Positions 28,121-38,410 of a stretch of 64,000 nt of DNA are shown one piece after another. Source of the DNA: an uncultured Bartonella sp. (lineage in GTDB: Bacteria > Pseudomonadota > Alphaproteobacteria > Rhizobiales > Rhizobiaceae). Both the position numbers and the translations under genes were made by a program. The notes below the pieces were generated by a model. That model saw only the letters and a list, made by a program, of their open reading frames with translations. It was not told the DNA's origin and did not search any database. The stretch covers positions 49,046 to 113,045 of the forward strand of contig CAMLON010000003.1 of assembly GCA_946481695.1 (NCBI GenBank), in the 5' to 3' direction. How positions within the stretch are numbered: the first letter of the stretch is position 1; the number at the start of each line of letters is the position of its first letter.

Positions 28121-29083
28121 TCAGCCGACTGTGAAAACGCGCTTGGGCTTGAACTGGCCATTTTCGATCATACCGATTGCCAGCAATTTTCCCTTATGCG
28201 TTGCACAAACCTCATCTTCATCAACAGGTGCGTCACGCCCGCGCAATAAAACGGGGTTTCCCATTCGCACACGATAAGCCTGTTCATCGCTTAAGGGATA
28301 TTGGGGCAGAAATTCGAGTGCCGCACCAGTTTCGATCAAAAGTTCATCCAGAGCCGAGAAATCGCGTGGCGGATAGATGCCATTCTCGTCGGCCTCACCT
28401 CTTTCCGGCGCTGCTGCCTCCAGATCTTCAAGGCTAACAAAATCATCTTCGACAAAAGGCGAAACTTCGATGCGCCGCAAATTGGCAATATAGCCATAGC
28501 ACCCGAGTTCTCTTCCCATGTCGCGGGCAAGAGCACGCACGTAAGTCCCTTTACCGCATTCCACCTCGAAAATCGCATTGCCTTCCGGTGTCATATCAAT
28601 GAGTTCGAGGCTGTCGATTTCAACTTCACGTGCCGGAATTTCGATTTTTTCACCTTCACGTGCCAGATCATACGCACGATTGCCATCAATCTTGATAGCA
28701 GAAAATTGCGGCGGAGTTTGCAAGATCGTGCCAATATAATGAGGCAAAATCGATATTATGTCCTCTTTAACCGGGCGCTTGGTGGAAGTTTTTGTGATTA
28801 CACCTTCCATGTCATCGGTATTGTGTTCTTCACCCCAGGAAACTGTAAAGCGGTAAACCTTTGTACCATCAACAACATAGGGAACCGTTTTTGTGGCTTC
28901 TCCCAAAGCAATTGGCAACATGCCGGACGCAAGCGGGTCAAGTGTTCCGGCGTGACCGGCTTTTTCGGCCTGAAACAGCCATTTAATTTTGGAAACGGCC
29001 TCGGTCGACCCCATGCCCTCCGGCTTATCGAGAATCACCCAGCCCGAAACCGGACGGCCTTTTTTCTTTCGCTGACGCGCCAT
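28121..29083 (-). CDS. truB: tRNA pseudouridine(55) synthase
   Basis: Converts U55 to pseudouridine in the T-loop of tRNAs. The catalytic Asp is Asp49 in [17 protein letters not shown], and [32 protein letters not shown] and [15 protein letters not shown] are the conserved family segments. The 320 residues include the C-terminal PUA-like extension typical of alphaproteobacteria. It lies six bases after rbfA and is the last gene of the rimP-nusA-ylxR-infB-rbfA-truB series on the minus strand. Confidence 0.96.
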   Translation of the reverse strand: MARQRKKKGRPVSGWVILDKPEGMGSTEAVSKIKWLFQAEKAGHAGTLDPLASGMLPIALGEATKTVPYVVDGTKVYRFTVSWGEEHNTDDMEGVITKTSTKRPVKEDIISILPHYIGTILQTPPQFSAIKIDGNRAYDLAREGEKIEIPAREVEIDSLELIDMTPEGNAIFEVECGKGTYVRALARDMGRELGCYGYIANLRRIEVSPFVEDDFVSLEDLEAAAPERGEADENGIYPPRDFSALDELLIETGAALEFLPQYPLSDEQAYRVRMGNPVLLRGRDAPVDEDEVCATHKGKLLAIGMIENGQFKPKRVFTVG

Positions 29084-29089
29084 AAAATT

Positions 29090-29488
29090 CTATTCCTTTT
29101 CCTCGTCATCGTGATGAAGATCACGAGCCACTTCCGGCGAGTGCAACAAGGCATCGATTTTTGCAAAATTATCGAAACTCGTATCCACCTTGAAACGGAA
29201 TTCCGGCATATATCTCAACTGCCGCAACTGGGGCCCTAACTCGCCACGAATAAATCTTGTGTGGTGATTGAGTGCTTTTACCACCTCTTCTGCATCAGCA
29301 TCGGCAAGTGGGGCAACAAAACAGGTTGCAACGCGTAAATCCGGAGACATACTGACTTCGGTTGCACTAAGCACAACACCGTCAAGTACCGGATCCAGAA
29401 TAACTCCGCGCTGGAAGATGGAAGCAAGAGCATGGCGAACCTGCTCGCCAACACGCAATTGCCTTTGGGACGGACCAGCATGTTTCAT
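29090..29488 (-). CDS. rbfA: 30S ribosome-binding factor A
   Basis: Assists late maturation of the 16S rRNA 5' end and is important at low temperature. The 132-residue KH-like protein has [19 protein letters not shown], then [20 protein letters not shown] and a C-terminal [18 protein letters not shown], all typical. It follows infB after about 190 bases that include a hairpin, and truB follows six bases later. Confidence 0.95.
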   Translation of the reverse strand: MKHAGPSQRQLRVGEQVRHALASIFQRGVILDPVLDGVVLSATEVSMSPDLRVATCFVAPLADADAEEVVKALNHHTRFIRGELGPQLRQLRYMPEFRFKVDTSFDNFAKIDALLHSPEVARDLHHDDEEKE

Positions 29489-29631
29489 AGCTACTACCTT
29501 TGATTTTTCAGGCGCATATTTTTAAGATAAATTCCCCGAAATCTTGCCGAACGATCAATTCTCATCGAATTAAAGCAGCCAACCACCGCTTGAAAACCGG
29601 CGCAACTTTCGTTCATCAGACGGGATCTTCT

Positions 29632-29664
29632 GTTTGGCCATATCATTCAATAATATGGCCAAAC
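29632..29664 (-). terminator. Hairpin between infB and rbfA
   Basis: GTTTGGCCATAT (29632-29643) pairs perfectly with ATATGGCCAAAC (29653-29664), loop nine bases, eleven bases beyond the infB stop. No T-run follows on the minus strand. It may be a processing or stabilising element rather than a full terminator, since rbfA and truB lie downstream. Confidence 0.55.
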
Positions 29665-29674
29665 ATGTTTTGAA

Positions 29675-32308
29675 TTAGAGCGAGCGTTTAATGGTTTCAA
29701 CGCGGAACGCTTCGATAATATCTCCAACGCGAATGTCATCATAATTCTCGAAGGCCATGCCGCATTCCTGACCGGCAGGAACTTCGGCAACCTCGTCTTT
29801 GAAGCGTTTCAAGGTCTTAAGCTTGCCTTCATGGACAACAACATGATCACGGATAAGGCGCACACCCTCGCCGCGCTCCATCTTGCCTTCGGTAACACGG
29901 CAACCCGCGACCTTCCCAACCTTGGAAATGTTGAAGACTTCGATAATCTCTGCATTGCCAAGGAAAGTTTCGCGCCGTTCCGGCGTCAACATGCCCGACA
30001 TTGCTGCCTTCACATCGTCAACAAGATCATAAATGATATTGTAATAGCGAATTTCGATGCCTTGGGCTTCGGCTGCGTCACGCGCCTGACTGTTCGCACG
30101 AACGTTGAAGCCGATAATGGCAGCATTCGATGCTGCAGCCAATGATACATCGCTTTCCGTAATACCACCGGGAGCGGCATGGACAATATGGGCGCGCACT
30201 TCGTCATTACCTAGTTTTTCAAGCGCTGACGTAATGGCTTCAACAGAGCCCTGGACATCCCCTTTGATGACCAGCGGAAATTCTTTCATGCCGCTTGTCT
30301 GCATCCGGTTCATCATCTGTTCAAGTGAACCGCGCGAGCCTGCCTGCCGCGCAACTGCTTTTTCACGAGCCAAACGCTGACGATATTCGGCAATCTCGCG
30401 TGCCTGGGCTTCATTGGCGACAACCGCAAAACGGTCACCGGCCTGCGGTGTGCCTTGCATACCGAGAACTTCGACCGGCATTGACGGGGTTGCAGCTTTG
30501 ATATGGGCACCACGGTCATTGATAAGGGCACGAACACGACCCCACTCGTTACCGGCAACGATAATATCGGAAGGATGCAATGTGCCCTTCTGGATGAGAA
30601 CCGTTGCAACAGCACCACGACCACGATCAAGCTGGGCTTCAATCACAACACCTTCGGCAGTACGATCAGGATCGGCTTTCAAGTCGAGGATTTCCGCCTG
30701 TAACAGAATTGCTTCAAGAAGCTTGTCGATATTCTTGCCGGTTTTTGCCGAAACCTCGACTTCCAATGTGTCACCACCCATGCTTTCGACAAACACTTCA
30801 TGTTGCAACAGTTCGGTTCTGACCTTTTGCGGATCGGCAGCCGGCTTATCGATCTTGTTGATCGCAACAATAATCGGCACACCGGCCGCTTTTGCATGGT
30901 GAATGGATTCAATCGTTTGCGGCATGACACTATCGTCGGCTGCAACGACCAAAACCGCAATATCGGTCACCTGCGCACCACGGGCACGCATGGCTGTAAA
31001 GGCCGCATGTCCCGGCGTATCAATGAAAGTGATCTTCTGTCCCTTTTGTTCAACCTGATAGGCGCCGATATGCTGGGTGATACCACCCGCTTCACCGGCA
31101 ACAACATTGGCATGACGGATGGCATCAAGAAGCGATGTCTTGCCGTGGTCGACGTGCCCCATAATGGTAACGACAGGTGGGCGCGGTTTGAGCTTTGCCG
31201 GATCATCGGGAACATTGAAGAGACCTTCTTCAACATCCGATTCAGCAACGCGTTTTACCGTGTGGCCGAATTCTTCGGCAATCAATTGCGCCATATCGGC
31301 ATCAATCACATCACCGGGCTTCAACATCTGTCCCTGTTTCATCAGATATTTGATGACGTCGACAGAGCGTTCAGTCATACGTTGGGCGAGTTCCTGAATA
31401 GTAATGGTTTCAGGAATTGTCACCTCGCGGGAAATTTTTTCGCGCGGTTCCTGCATCTGCGAGCGTTTGAATTTTTCTTGGCGCCGACGCATAGCAGCCA
31501 TTGAACGGCCACGTGAATTGCCTTCCTCGTCAAGTGCACTGCTCAATGTCAGTTTGCTGCGGCGGCGCTGTTCGCCACCCTTCACTGCTTTTGGAGCACG
31601 TACCTCGGATTTATTGCCACCGCCACGACGCGAGCGACGATCATCTTCATCATCATCAACAATATTGCGTTTTGCGACAGGAGCGGCTGCACGTTGTTTG
31701 GTAACGGGCGCAATATCAAGTTCAATCGGTCGGTTGGCGGCCTGCTTGTCGGTTTTGGGACGATAGCCATCCTTGACCTTATGGACTTCGTGCTTTTTAA
31801 CTTCAGGCTTATGCGCTTCAGTCTTTTCAGCCTCGTGGGCAGCACGGGCTTTTGCATCCTCTTCCGCCTGCTTGCGTAAAAGTTCTTCGCGCTCTTTAGC
31901 GCGTTTTGCTTCTTCAGCCTGGCGACGCTTGGCTTCTTCCTGAGCACGTTTATGCTCTTCTTCCTCAAGCTTATGTTGTTCTTCGGCGTGAAGACGGGCT
32001 TCTTCCAGTGCACGCATGCGTGCTTCCATTTCAGCCGATGAAAGATTGCTGTGCGGGTGCTGCAAGGAAACTTTGGGGGCCGTTTCTGTGCGCGGCTTTG
32101 CTGTTTGGGCGACGCGCGGCTTGGTCACAACGTGTTTGACTTCCACCTTTTCATCCGGACGGGTAATCTTGCGCCGCTTCGTTTCGACAACGACCGCCTT
32201 TGTACGTCCGTGACTGAAATTCTGCTTGACTGTACTGGTTTCAACCCCGGGGCGTTTTAAGGTCAGCGTTTTCTTGGCTGTTTTCTTGTCGTTATTGTTT
32301 TCCGTCAT
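29675..32308 (-). CDS. infB: Translation initiation factor IF-2
   Basis: GTPase that brings initiator tRNA to the 30S subunit and joins the subunits. The 877 residues comprise a long charged N-terminal region with a Glu/Lys/Arg/Ala-rich helix (about 90-165), the IF2N domain (about 297-350), and the GTPase domain with G1 GHVDHGKT at 384-391, DTPGH and NKID. Domains II to IV follow, ending in VETIKRSL. Basic and acidic patches between 200 and 290 are typical of alphaproteobacterial IF-2. It is flanked by ylxR upstream and rbfA downstream as in nearly all Rhizobiales. Confidence 0.97.
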   Translation of the reverse strand: MTENNNDKKTAKKTLTLKRPGVETSTVKQNFSHGRTKAVVVETKRRKITRPDEKVEVKHVVTKPRVAQTAKPRTETAPKVSLQHPHSNLSSAEMEARMRALEEARLHAEEQHKLEEEEHKRAQEEAKRRQAEEAKRAKEREELLRKQAEEDAKARAAHEAEKTEAHKPEVKKHEVHKVKDGYRPKTDKQAANRPIELDIAPVTKQRAAAPVAKRNIVDDDEDDRRSRRGGGNKSEVRAPKAVKGGEQRRRSKLTLSSALDEEGNSRGRSMAAMRRRQEKFKRSQMQEPREKISREVTIPETITIQELAQRMTERSVDVIKYLMKQGQMLKPGDVIDADMAQLIAEEFGHTVKRVAESDVEEGLFNVPDDPAKLKPRPPVVTIMGHVDHGKTSLLDAIRHANVVAGEAGGITQHIGAYQVEQKGQKITFIDTPGHAAFTAMRARGAQVTDIAVLVVAADDSVMPQTIESIHHAKAAGVPIIVAINKIDKPAADPQKVRTELLQHEVFVESMGGDTLEVEVSAKTGKNIDKLLEAILLQAEILDLKADPDRTAEGVVIEAQLDRGRGAVATVLIQKGTLHPSDIIVAGNEWGRVRALINDRGAHIKAATPSMPVEVLGMQGTPQAGDRFAVVANEAQAREIAEYRQRLAREKAVARQAGSRGSLEQMMNRMQTSGMKEFPLVIKGDVQGSVEAITSALEKLGNDEVRAHIVHAAPGGITESDVSLAAASNAAIIGFNVRANSQARDAAEAQGIEIRYYNIIYDLVDDVKAAMSGMLTPERRETFLGNAEIIEVFNISKVGKVAGCRVTEGKMERGEGVRLIRDHVVVHEGKLKTLKRFKDEVAEVPAGQECGMAFENYDDIRVGDIIEAFRVETIKRSL

Positions 32309-32347
32309 TCCGTTTCCTTCACGGCTTCTACCGTCTTCTTTTCCGGC

Positions 32348-32938
32348 CTAGTGCTTCCCGTCGCGGTAGGCAACAAGTCTTTGCACTGTTTTGATGAATC
32401 CTTGTGCAAGCTTCAAATTCAATAATGCAGCATGTACCACAGGATTATCACCAAAAGCCACACCCATTTCATCACTGTTGAATAAAGTTACAACCGGAAT
32501 GTCTTGCTTATCCGGTCGCCTGACCGAGTAAATTGCCTGTTCAATCTTGCGTTTACCATCAAAAGCAGCTTCTTTCGAATGTAAAACAAGACATGCTTCA
32601 CCTGAACGTATTGCCTGTTCAACTTTGGTTGCACCGGTGACAACAGCACCTGCCTTTCGAGCCAGAGCAAGACGACCGAGTGCCGCTTTGACCAAAAGTT
32701 TGTCCACAAGTTCGACAAGCCCCTGATCCACGATAATATCAGTCTTCAGGCTATGTGTAAAAGCCTTGCGTTTTATTGCTTCTTCAAGAACAGATTTCGA
32801 GGCGGAAATCCAGGCTCCCCGCCCTGGCAAATTGGCTTTGATATCAGGCACAAGATGACCGTCAGGTCCGGCAACAAAGCGGATAAGCTCTTGCGCCTCA
32901 CCACTTTTTCTTGTCAGGATGCATGTACGGTCATTCAT
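32348..32938 (-). CDS. YlxR-type RNA-binding protein with L7Ae-like domain
   Basis: Protein of the nusA-infB operon, 196 aa from the ATG at 32938; the TTG one codon earlier is less likely. The N-terminal YlxR fold has RTCILTRKSGEAQELIRFV and LPGRGAWIS. The second half resembles the L7Ae/L30e fold (LVKAALGRLALARKAGAVVTG and VEQAIRSGEACLVLH). Such YlxR-L7Ae fusions are usual in alphaproteobacteria. A role in rRNA or RNase P-related RNA binding is inferred from family reports. It sits 17 bases after nusA. Confidence 0.88.
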   Translation of the reverse strand: MNDRTCILTRKSGEAQELIRFVAGPDGHLVPDIKANLPGRGAWISASKSVLEEAIKRKAFTHSLKTDIIVDQGLVELVDKLLVKAALGRLALARKAGAVVTGATKVEQAIRSGEACLVLHSKEAAFDGKRKIEQAIYSVRRPDKQDIPVVTLFNSDEMGVAFGDNPVVHAALLNLKLAQGFIKTVQRLVAYRDGKH

Positions 32939-32955
32939 CAATCAGTCCATCTTTC

Positions 32956-34608
32956 CTATTCAGCCGGTGTTTCTGTTTCAGCCGTTTTTGTACCATCTTC
33001 AGGCTTTGCTGCTTGTGTATTTTCCTCAGCCTCATCGTTCTCTTCCGGCTTATGAAGATCTTCTTCTGTCATCCAACCGGCTTTCAAACGGGCTGCGACA
33101 ACCATTGCTTCGGCATCGGCACGGCTTATATCGAACGGCGTAAGGACACCTGCAAAATTTTGTGTCTCGCCATCCTTGCGTTCACGCCAGCCGGCTAGAT
33201 CATCAACTGCATAACCTGCAAAATCCTCGATCGTTTTGACTCCATCCTCGCCAACGGCAACCATCATCGCTGTTGTCATTCCCGGCAGCTCGCGTAATTC
33301 GTCGGAAACACCAAGTTTCTTACGTTTCTTGTCGAGTTCGGCTTCCTGCTTGTCGATATAGTCTTTTGCACGTTGCTGGATTTCAGAAGCGGTTTCTTCG
33401 TCAAACCCTTCAATCGAGCTGATTTCATCCGGATCGACATAGGCAATTTCTTCAATAGAAGCGAAGCCTTCGGAAGCCAGGACCTGTGCAACCATCTCGT
33501 CAACATCCAAAGCTTCCATGAACAATTTGCTACGTTTTGCAAACTCTTTCTGCCGATTTTCGGATTCTTCCTGTTCTGTAAGGATATCGATATCCCAGCC
33601 TGTCAATTGTGAAGCAAGACGGACATTTTGACCACGCCGTCCGATTGCAAGGCTAAGCTGGTCATCAGGCACAACAACTTCGATACGTTCTGCATCTTCA
33701 TCAAGAACAACTTTGGCTACTTCTGCCGGTTGCAAAGCGTTAACGATAAATGTCGCTGCATCAGGAGACCACGGAATAATATCGATCTTCTCGCCTTGAA
33801 GTTCGTTGACAACAGCCTGAACGCGGCTACCCCGCATACCAACGCATGCGCCAACCGGATCAATCGAGCCATCACGCGAAACTACGGCAATCTTTGCACG
33901 TGAACCGGGATCGCGGGCAACCGACTTGATTTCGATAATGCCGTCATAAATTTCCGGAACTTCCATAGTGAAAAGCTTGGCCATAAATTGCGGATGGGTA
34001 CGCGAAAGAAAAATCTGCGGCCCGCGTTGTTCGCGCCGGACATCATAGACATAAGCACGAATACGATCGCCATAACGGAACGACTCACGCGGAATAAGTT
34101 CGTCACGACGAACAATTGCCTCACCACGTCCCAGATCGACAATGACATTGCCATATTCTACACGTTTGACAGTGCCGGAAACAATTTCGCCAACCTTATC
34201 CTTATATTCTTCATATTGGTGATCGCGCTCGGCCTCACGCACTTTCTGGACGATGACCTGCTTGGCCGACTGGGCAGCAATGCGCCCGAATTCCATTGGC
34301 GGCAGCGGATCAGACAAGAAATCGCCGATTTCAGCATTAGGTTTGCGTTTTCTTGCGTCTTCCAGAGAAATCTGTGTTGCATAATCGTCAACCGTGTCGA
34401 CAACTTCCAGCAAACGCTGCAACTTGATTTCGCCGGTTTTGGAATTGATATCGGCACGGATATTGGTTTCCTGACCATAGCGTGACCGCGCAGCTTTCTG
34501 GATGGCATCGGCCATTGCAGAAATGACAATTTCACGGTCAATCGACTTTTCGCGGGCAACGGCATCTGCAATTTGCAGAAGTTCAAGCCTATTAGCGCTT
34601 ACAGCCAT
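32956..34608 (-). CDS. nusA: Transcription termination/antitermination protein NusA
   Basis: Binds RNA polymerase and nascent RNA and modulates pausing, termination and rRNA antitermination. Order in the 550 residues: NusA N-terminal domain (1-125, LLQIADAVAREKSIDREIVI), an S1 domain (about 135-200), two KH domains (about 230-345, with VGACVGMRGSRVQAV and LAIGRRGQNVRLASQLTGW), then an acidic C-terminal region with helix-hairpin-helix repeats, ending in a Glu-rich tail. AAGGAG lies just before the ATG. It is followed by ylxR and infB. Confidence 0.97.
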   Translation of the reverse strand: MAVSANRLELLQIADAVAREKSIDREIVISAMADAIQKAARSRYGQETNIRADINSKTGEIKLQRLLEVVDTVDDYATQISLEDARKRKPNAEIGDFLSDPLPPMEFGRIAAQSAKQVIVQKVREAERDHQYEEYKDKVGEIVSGTVKRVEYGNVIVDLGRGEAIVRRDELIPRESFRYGDRIRAYVYDVRREQRGPQIFLSRTHPQFMAKLFTMEVPEIYDGIIEIKSVARDPGSRAKIAVVSRDGSIDPVGACVGMRGSRVQAVVNELQGEKIDIIPWSPDAATFIVNALQPAEVAKVVLDEDAERIEVVVPDDQLSLAIGRRGQNVRLASQLTGWDIDILTEQEESENRQKEFAKRSKLFMEALDVDEMVAQVLASEGFASIEEIAYVDPDEISSIEGFDEETASEIQQRAKDYIDKQEAELDKKRKKLGVSDELRELPGMTTAMMVAVGEDGVKTIEDFAGYAVDDLAGWRERKDGETQNFAGVLTPFDISRADAEAMVVAARLKAGWMTEEDLHKPEENDEAEENTQAAKPEDGTKTAETETPAE

Positions 34609-34650
34609 TGATTCTCTCCTTCTTTGTGCCGCTTCACGGCATCGACTAAG

Positions 34651-35343
34651 TTATTTCTTTTCCGGCTTGGACTTTTTTCGACTGTCCCCGCCTTTCAAAC
34701 TCTTTTGTGTCTTGCCCGAATTCTCCGGTTTCTTAGAACCGCTATCGGGTCCAAGATCATCATCCGGAATAAGCTGCTGACGCAACGCTTTGTCTTTTGC
34801 CAGTGCATCACGGATAAGATCATCGGTCAAAACAAGATGCGCATCAGCTATCTCGCTGAATGGAACTCGCACAGCCAAAGCTTCACCATAGGCTGCCTTG
34901 TCTGTATTGAGAACAAAACCATCCCCATCGACATCGCGGATTGTCCCGCGAAATTTCTTTCGCCCATCTATCATTCCGGTTGTTTCTATTTTTGCAATAT
35001 GGCCTTGCCAACGCGAAAAATCGGATTTTCTGACGAGTGGACGATCAATCCCGGGCGAAGAAATTTCCAGATGGTATTTTCGCTCAATGATATCTTCAAC
35101 ATCAAGAATAGGAGAAACGACACCACTGACTTCCTCGCAATCCTTGATTGTCATTGTACCATCGCCACGTTCGGCCATAATTTGCAACGTAAGTCCATTA
35201 AGACCAGACAAACGGACACGAACAATCCGGTAGCCGAGAGGTTTCAACACCGGAGCAACAATTGCAACGACACGTGCTTCAACGCCTTTTTCTTCAAAAA
35301 GACGTGGTTCATCCAAATCAATTGCTTGTCCGCTCTCGCTCAT
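34651..35343 (-). CDS. rimP: Ribosome maturation factor RimP
   Basis: Needed for 30S subunit maturation. From the ATG at 35343 the protein has 230 residues; an in-frame TTG 14 codons upstream falls inside the upstream terminator and is rejected. Conserved parts are [26 protein letters not shown] and [14 protein letters not shown] in the N-terminal domain and the Sm-like C-terminal domain. A Lys/Ser/Gly-rich tail of about 45 residues extends past the usual end. First gene of the nusA-infB operon. Confidence 0.95.
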   Translation of the reverse strand: MSESGQAIDLDEPRLFEEKGVEARVVAIVAPVLKPLGYRIVRVRLSGLNGLTLQIMAERGDGTMTIKDCEEVSGVVSPILDVEDIIERKYHLEISSPGIDRPLVRKSDFSRWQGHIAKIETTGMIDGRKKFRGTIRDVDGDGFVLNTDKAAYGEALAVRVPFSEIADAHLVLTDDLIRDALAKDKALRQQLIPDDDLGPDSGSKKPENSGKTQKSLKGGDSRKKSKPEKK

Positions 35344-35357
35344 ACCCAACTTTTCCA

Positions 35358-35385
35358 AATATAAATCAAACCATTCCGGTAACAA
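35358..35385 (-). promoter_or_regulatory. Promoter of the rimP-nusA-infB operon
   Basis: On the minus strand TTGTTA (35385-35380) and TATATT (35363-35358) are 16 bases apart. The start would fall near 35351, leaving a leader of only about eight bases before the rimP ATG. The -35 box follows directly on the T-run of the metK-trmB terminator. Confidence 0.5.
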
Positions 35386-35414
35386 AAAAGAGCGGGCTCG
35401 GAAAACCCACTCTT
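35384..35414 (-). terminator. Terminator after metK-trmB
   Basis: On the minus strand AAGAGTGGG and CCCGCTCTT pair with one G-C to T-type mismatch, followed by TTTTTT. It is a strong candidate, placed between trmB and rimP. Confidence 0.75.
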
Positions 35415-35539
35415 CATCAAATGATCAAGAATTTTCTATAATATACACCTGATGAATTTTGTTTTCAAGTAGAACATTTCGAATGTTTAAGACCGTTTTT
35501 CAGGCAATATTTCCGCCCGATAATTTTGAAGAGTTACCT

Positions 35540-36259
35540 CTATTTTCTGACAAATGTGAGATAAGCGGGTACGCGCCCTTCCCGCAATGCCTTTTCTTCA
35601 TAGCGCGTTCCCGGCCAGGCTTCAAAAGGCAATTTCCAATCTGCCGACCCATTGGCTGACCAGATAAAATCCGGATGATGTGCACAGTGAAAAAGTGTCC
35701 AGTTCACATAAGTATCAATATCGGAAGCAAACCGGAACTTGGCTCCGGATTTCAAAACACGCGCAAAACGATCGAGATTCTTCATATTCACGAAGCGGCG
35801 TTTCCAATGTTTTTTCTTCGGCCAAGGGTCAGGATAGAAAAGATCTATTCCGGCAATTGATGATGGCGGCAACCAGTCGAGCAACCGTGTGGCATCATCA
35901 TCATAAAGCCGTATATGTTTCAATCTTTCTTGATTGTCTTCCAAAGCACCAAGCATTTTGGCCATTCCGTTAATGAATGGCTCGACACCGATAAAAGCGG
36001 TTTGGGGGAATCTATCCATTTCATGGGCGAGATGTTCACCACCACCAAAACCGATTTCAATGCGTATATCGTCGTAATTGTTTTTTGCGTTGCCGGAATT
36101 ATTGAATAGGTCGGCGAGCCTTTCAGGTGCAGGCTTTGACAAATCCAATTCAAGAACGGGAAGCAATGTCTCTTCGCGTTTTATCTGGGCGGCACGCAAT
36201 GCCTTCCCCCGACGCCGTCCAAAGAAAGCCTCGCTTGCCCGTTCTTTATGTCCGTCCAT
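35540..36259 (-). CDS. trmB: tRNA (guanine-N7-)-methyltransferase
   Basis: Methylates N7 of G46 in the tRNA variable loop with SAM. The 239-residue protein has [15 protein letters not shown] (SAM motif I), [13 protein letters not shown] and the diagnostic [18 protein letters not shown]. The N-terminal [12 protein letters not shown] is typical. The ATG at 36259 overlaps the metK stop (TAATG), so it is translated with the SAM synthetase that makes its cofactor; a longer frame within metK is not needed. Confidence 0.95.
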   Translation of the reverse strand: MDGHKERASEAFFGRRRGKALRAAQIKREETLLPVLELDLSKPAPERLADLFNNSGNAKNNYDDIRIEIGFGGGEHLAHEMDRFPQTAFIGVEPFINGMAKMLGALEDNQERLKHIRLYDDDATRLLDWLPPSSIAGIDLFYPDPWPKKKHWKRRFVNMKNLDRFARVLKSGAKFRFASDIDTYVNWTLFHCAHHPDFIWSANGSADWKLPFEAWPGTRYEEKALREGRVPAYLTFVRK

Positions 36260-37527
36260 TACGCCGCCTTGATTGCCTCTTTCAGCGCCTTGACGAGATT
36301 TGTCCGCTCCCACGAGAACGAACCATCGCGTCCGGGTTTGCGACCAAAATGCCCATAAGCCGATGTTTTTGCGTAAATTGCTTTATTGAGTTCGAGATGC
36401 TTGCGGATTCCCGATGGTGACAAATCCATAACTTTGCGGATTGCAGCTTCGACGACACCTTCATCAACTTTGCCGGTTCCATGCAGATTGACATAGATCG
36501 AAAGAGGTTGGGCGACACCGATTGCATATGAAAGCTGGATTGTGCAGCGATCGGCAAGTCCTGCAGCAACGACATTCTTGGCAAGGTAGCGTGCCGCGTA
36601 GGCCGCCGAACGGTCAACTTTGGTGGTATCTTTACCGGAAAATGCACCGCCGCCATGAGGAGCTGCACCACCATAAGTATCAACAATAATTTTACGCCCG
36701 GTAAGACCGGCATCTCCATCCGGACCACCGATAACGAATTTTCCCGTCGGATTGATATACCAATTACAATTGTCAGCAATTTTTATATCGCTCAATGCTT
36801 GACGGATATATGGTTCGACGACCGAGCGCACTTTCTTTGAATCCCATGTCGGATCAATATGTTGGGTAGAAAGAACAATGGAGACCACTTCTACCGGTTT
36901 GTCGTTTTCATAACGAACAGTCACCTGACTTTTTGCATCCGGTCCAAGCTTGCTTGCTTCGCCTTCATCAAGATGGCGGGCAATCGACAATGTTTCGAGA
37001 ATTTTATGGGCATAGTAAATTGGTGCCGGCATCAAATCCGGTGTTTCCCTGCAGGCATAGCCGAACATAATGCCCTGATCACCTGCACCTTCTTCTCCCT
37101 GACGGTCAGAAGCGTTATCGACGCCTTGGGCAATATCTGCAGATTGGGAATGCAACAAAACATCAATCTTCACTGTTTTCCAGTGAAAACCTTCCTGTTC
37201 GTAACCGATTGCGCGAATTGCACGACGGGCAGCCGAACGGAAGCGTGACGGGTTGATAACCGGATCTCCCTTCTTGTCATGGACAAGCTTGCCATTTTTA
37301 TCTTTTTTCAAAAGTGTATCAGGCACGCGGACTTCGCCGGCGATAATAACACGATTTGTGGTTGCCAGAGTTTCACAGGCAACACGGACAGACCATGGAT
37401 CAACACCCGATTTCGATGCTTCCTTATAGATCATATCGACGATTTCATCCGAAATACGGTCACAAACTTTATCGGGATGACCTTCCGATACCGATTCACT
37501 GGTAAAAAGATAATTCTGATGAGACAC
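36259..37527 (-). CDS. metK: S-adenosylmethionine synthetase
   Basis: Makes SAM from methionine and ATP. From a GTG at 37527 the protein is 422 aa and begins [20 protein letters not shown] after the initiator, the conserved N-terminus; GAGGGG lies about six bases upstream. An in-frame TTG at 37608 would add 27 residues without homology. Other markers are [15 protein letters not shown] (ATP loop), [20 protein letters not shown] and GGGAFSGKD. trmB overlaps its stop. I looked for a SAM-II riboswitch in the leader and did not find one. Confidence 0.96.
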   Translation of the reverse strand: MSHQNYLFTSESVSEGHPDKVCDRISDEIVDMIYKEASKSGVDPWSVRVACETLATTNRVIIAGEVRVPDTLLKKDKNGKLVHDKKGDPVINPSRFRSAARRAIRAIGYEQEGFHWKTVKIDVLLHSQSADIAQGVDNASDRQGEEGAGDQGIMFGYACRETPDLMPAPIYYAHKILETLSIARHLDEGEASKLGPDAKSQVTVRYENDKPVEVVSIVLSTQHIDPTWDSKKVRSVVEPYIRQALSDIKIADNCNWYINPTGKFVIGGPDGDAGLTGRKIIVDTYGGAAPHGGGAFSGKDTTKVDRSAAYAARYLAKNVVAAGLADRCTIQLSYAIGVAQPLSIYVNLHGTGKVDEGVVEAAIRKVMDLSPSGIRKHLELNKAIYAKTSAYGHFGRKPGRDGSFSWERTNLVKALKEAIKAA

Positions 37528-37562
37528 GGGAAACCCCTCTAGAAAGACGACGTTTGCATTCT

Positions 37563-37579
37563 TTCCGGATACTCCGGAA
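37563..37579 (-). promoter_or_regulatory. Short perfect hairpin in the metK leader
   Basis: TTCCGGA and TCCGGAA flank a three-base loop, 36 bases upstream of the metK GTG. It may be a small regulatory hairpin; no known riboswitch pattern surrounds it in the 338-base gap upstream of metK. Confidence 0.3.
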
Positions 37580-37865
37580 CGAAAAACGACAATTGCCTTA
37601 TTTGCCAAGCTTGTCGAATTGCGTCAATGCCGTTTTAACGTGAACCGTGAAATAAATGTGATATTTGTCATTCAAATGGTAATTTTGATATATGGGCTAT
37701 CAATCAAGTCTGCTTGGAAAATAGTGCGGCGACAAAAGCACAGAAATTTCTTTTAAAAAAATCAATAAATTTCAAATTGGATTTTAAATAATTAATCGGA
37801 AAATACCGTCTGACTTTTTCCCAGCCTCTTCAATGAAGAACGTACCTACAAGAAGAAGAACGCAT

Positions 37866-38279
37866 CTACAAGGAATTCGATTTTTCGTCTTCAGAAAGTG
37901 CCTTTGCCAAGTCGATAATTTTGCGTCGGACTTTCGGATCCTTGATATTGGTAAAAGCACGCAGAAGCTGAATTCCCTCATTACTCGAACAAAAATCCAT
38001 GAAGTTATTATCCCCCTCATGGAAACCTTCCGAAGTACGGGTGCCCGGTGCTTCCTCGAAAAAATAAGATACCGGCACATCAAGAATTTCGGAGATCGCC
38101 TGAAGTCGGCTGGCACCAACACGATTCGTGCCTTTTTCATATTTTTGTATCTGCTGGAAGGTAATGCCGAGCTGCTCTCCCAATTTTTCCTGACTAAGCC
38201 CAAGCATATTTCGCCGCAGTCTGATGCGGCTTCCCACATAAACATCAGTCGGGGCGGGTATTTTTTTGGGTGCGGACAT
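37866..38279 (-). CDS. XRE-family helix-turn-helix regulator
   Basis: Cytoplasmic DNA-binding protein of 137 aa with a Cro/CI-type helix-turn-helix at about residues 16-71 (GSRIRLRRNMLGLSQEKLGE, then GITFQQIQKYEKGTNRVGA). The C-terminal half lacks a recognisable ligand domain; it has FEEAPGTRTSEG and a helical KVRRKIIDLAKALSED end. A regulator of this type at this position, between lnt and metK, is conserved in Rhizobiales. Its targets are not shown by the sequence, though the location suggests a link to SAM or methyl metabolism. Confidence 0.85.
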   Translation of the reverse strand: MSAPKKIPAPTDVYVGSRIRLRRNMLGLSQEKLGEQLGITFQQIQKYEKGTNRVGASRLQAISEILDVPVSYFFEEAPGTRTSEGFHEGDNNFMDFCSSNEGIQLLRAFTNIKDPKVRRKIIDLAKALSEDEKSNSL

Positions 38280-38410
38280 GATCTAACTTTCTCGCGTCAA
38301 TACTGATCCATCTTCATAAGCCTGAACCAATGCAGATGATTTTGTTATTTAGGGGTTTTTGTATCGGTCCCCCGCTGGAACCAATTTTCATGCGCATAAC
38401 ACCCCATTGA

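Noticed and set aside
28301..29239. 312-codon open frame on the plus strand opposite truB
   Set aside because: Shadow of truB with an improbable composition (many Cys, Arg, Phe); truB itself is clear.
37528..37865. SAM-II or other SAM riboswitch upstream of metK
   Set aside because: I looked for the conserved SAM-II core and pseudoknot pattern in the minus-strand leader and did not find it; only a short TTCCGGA hairpin is present.
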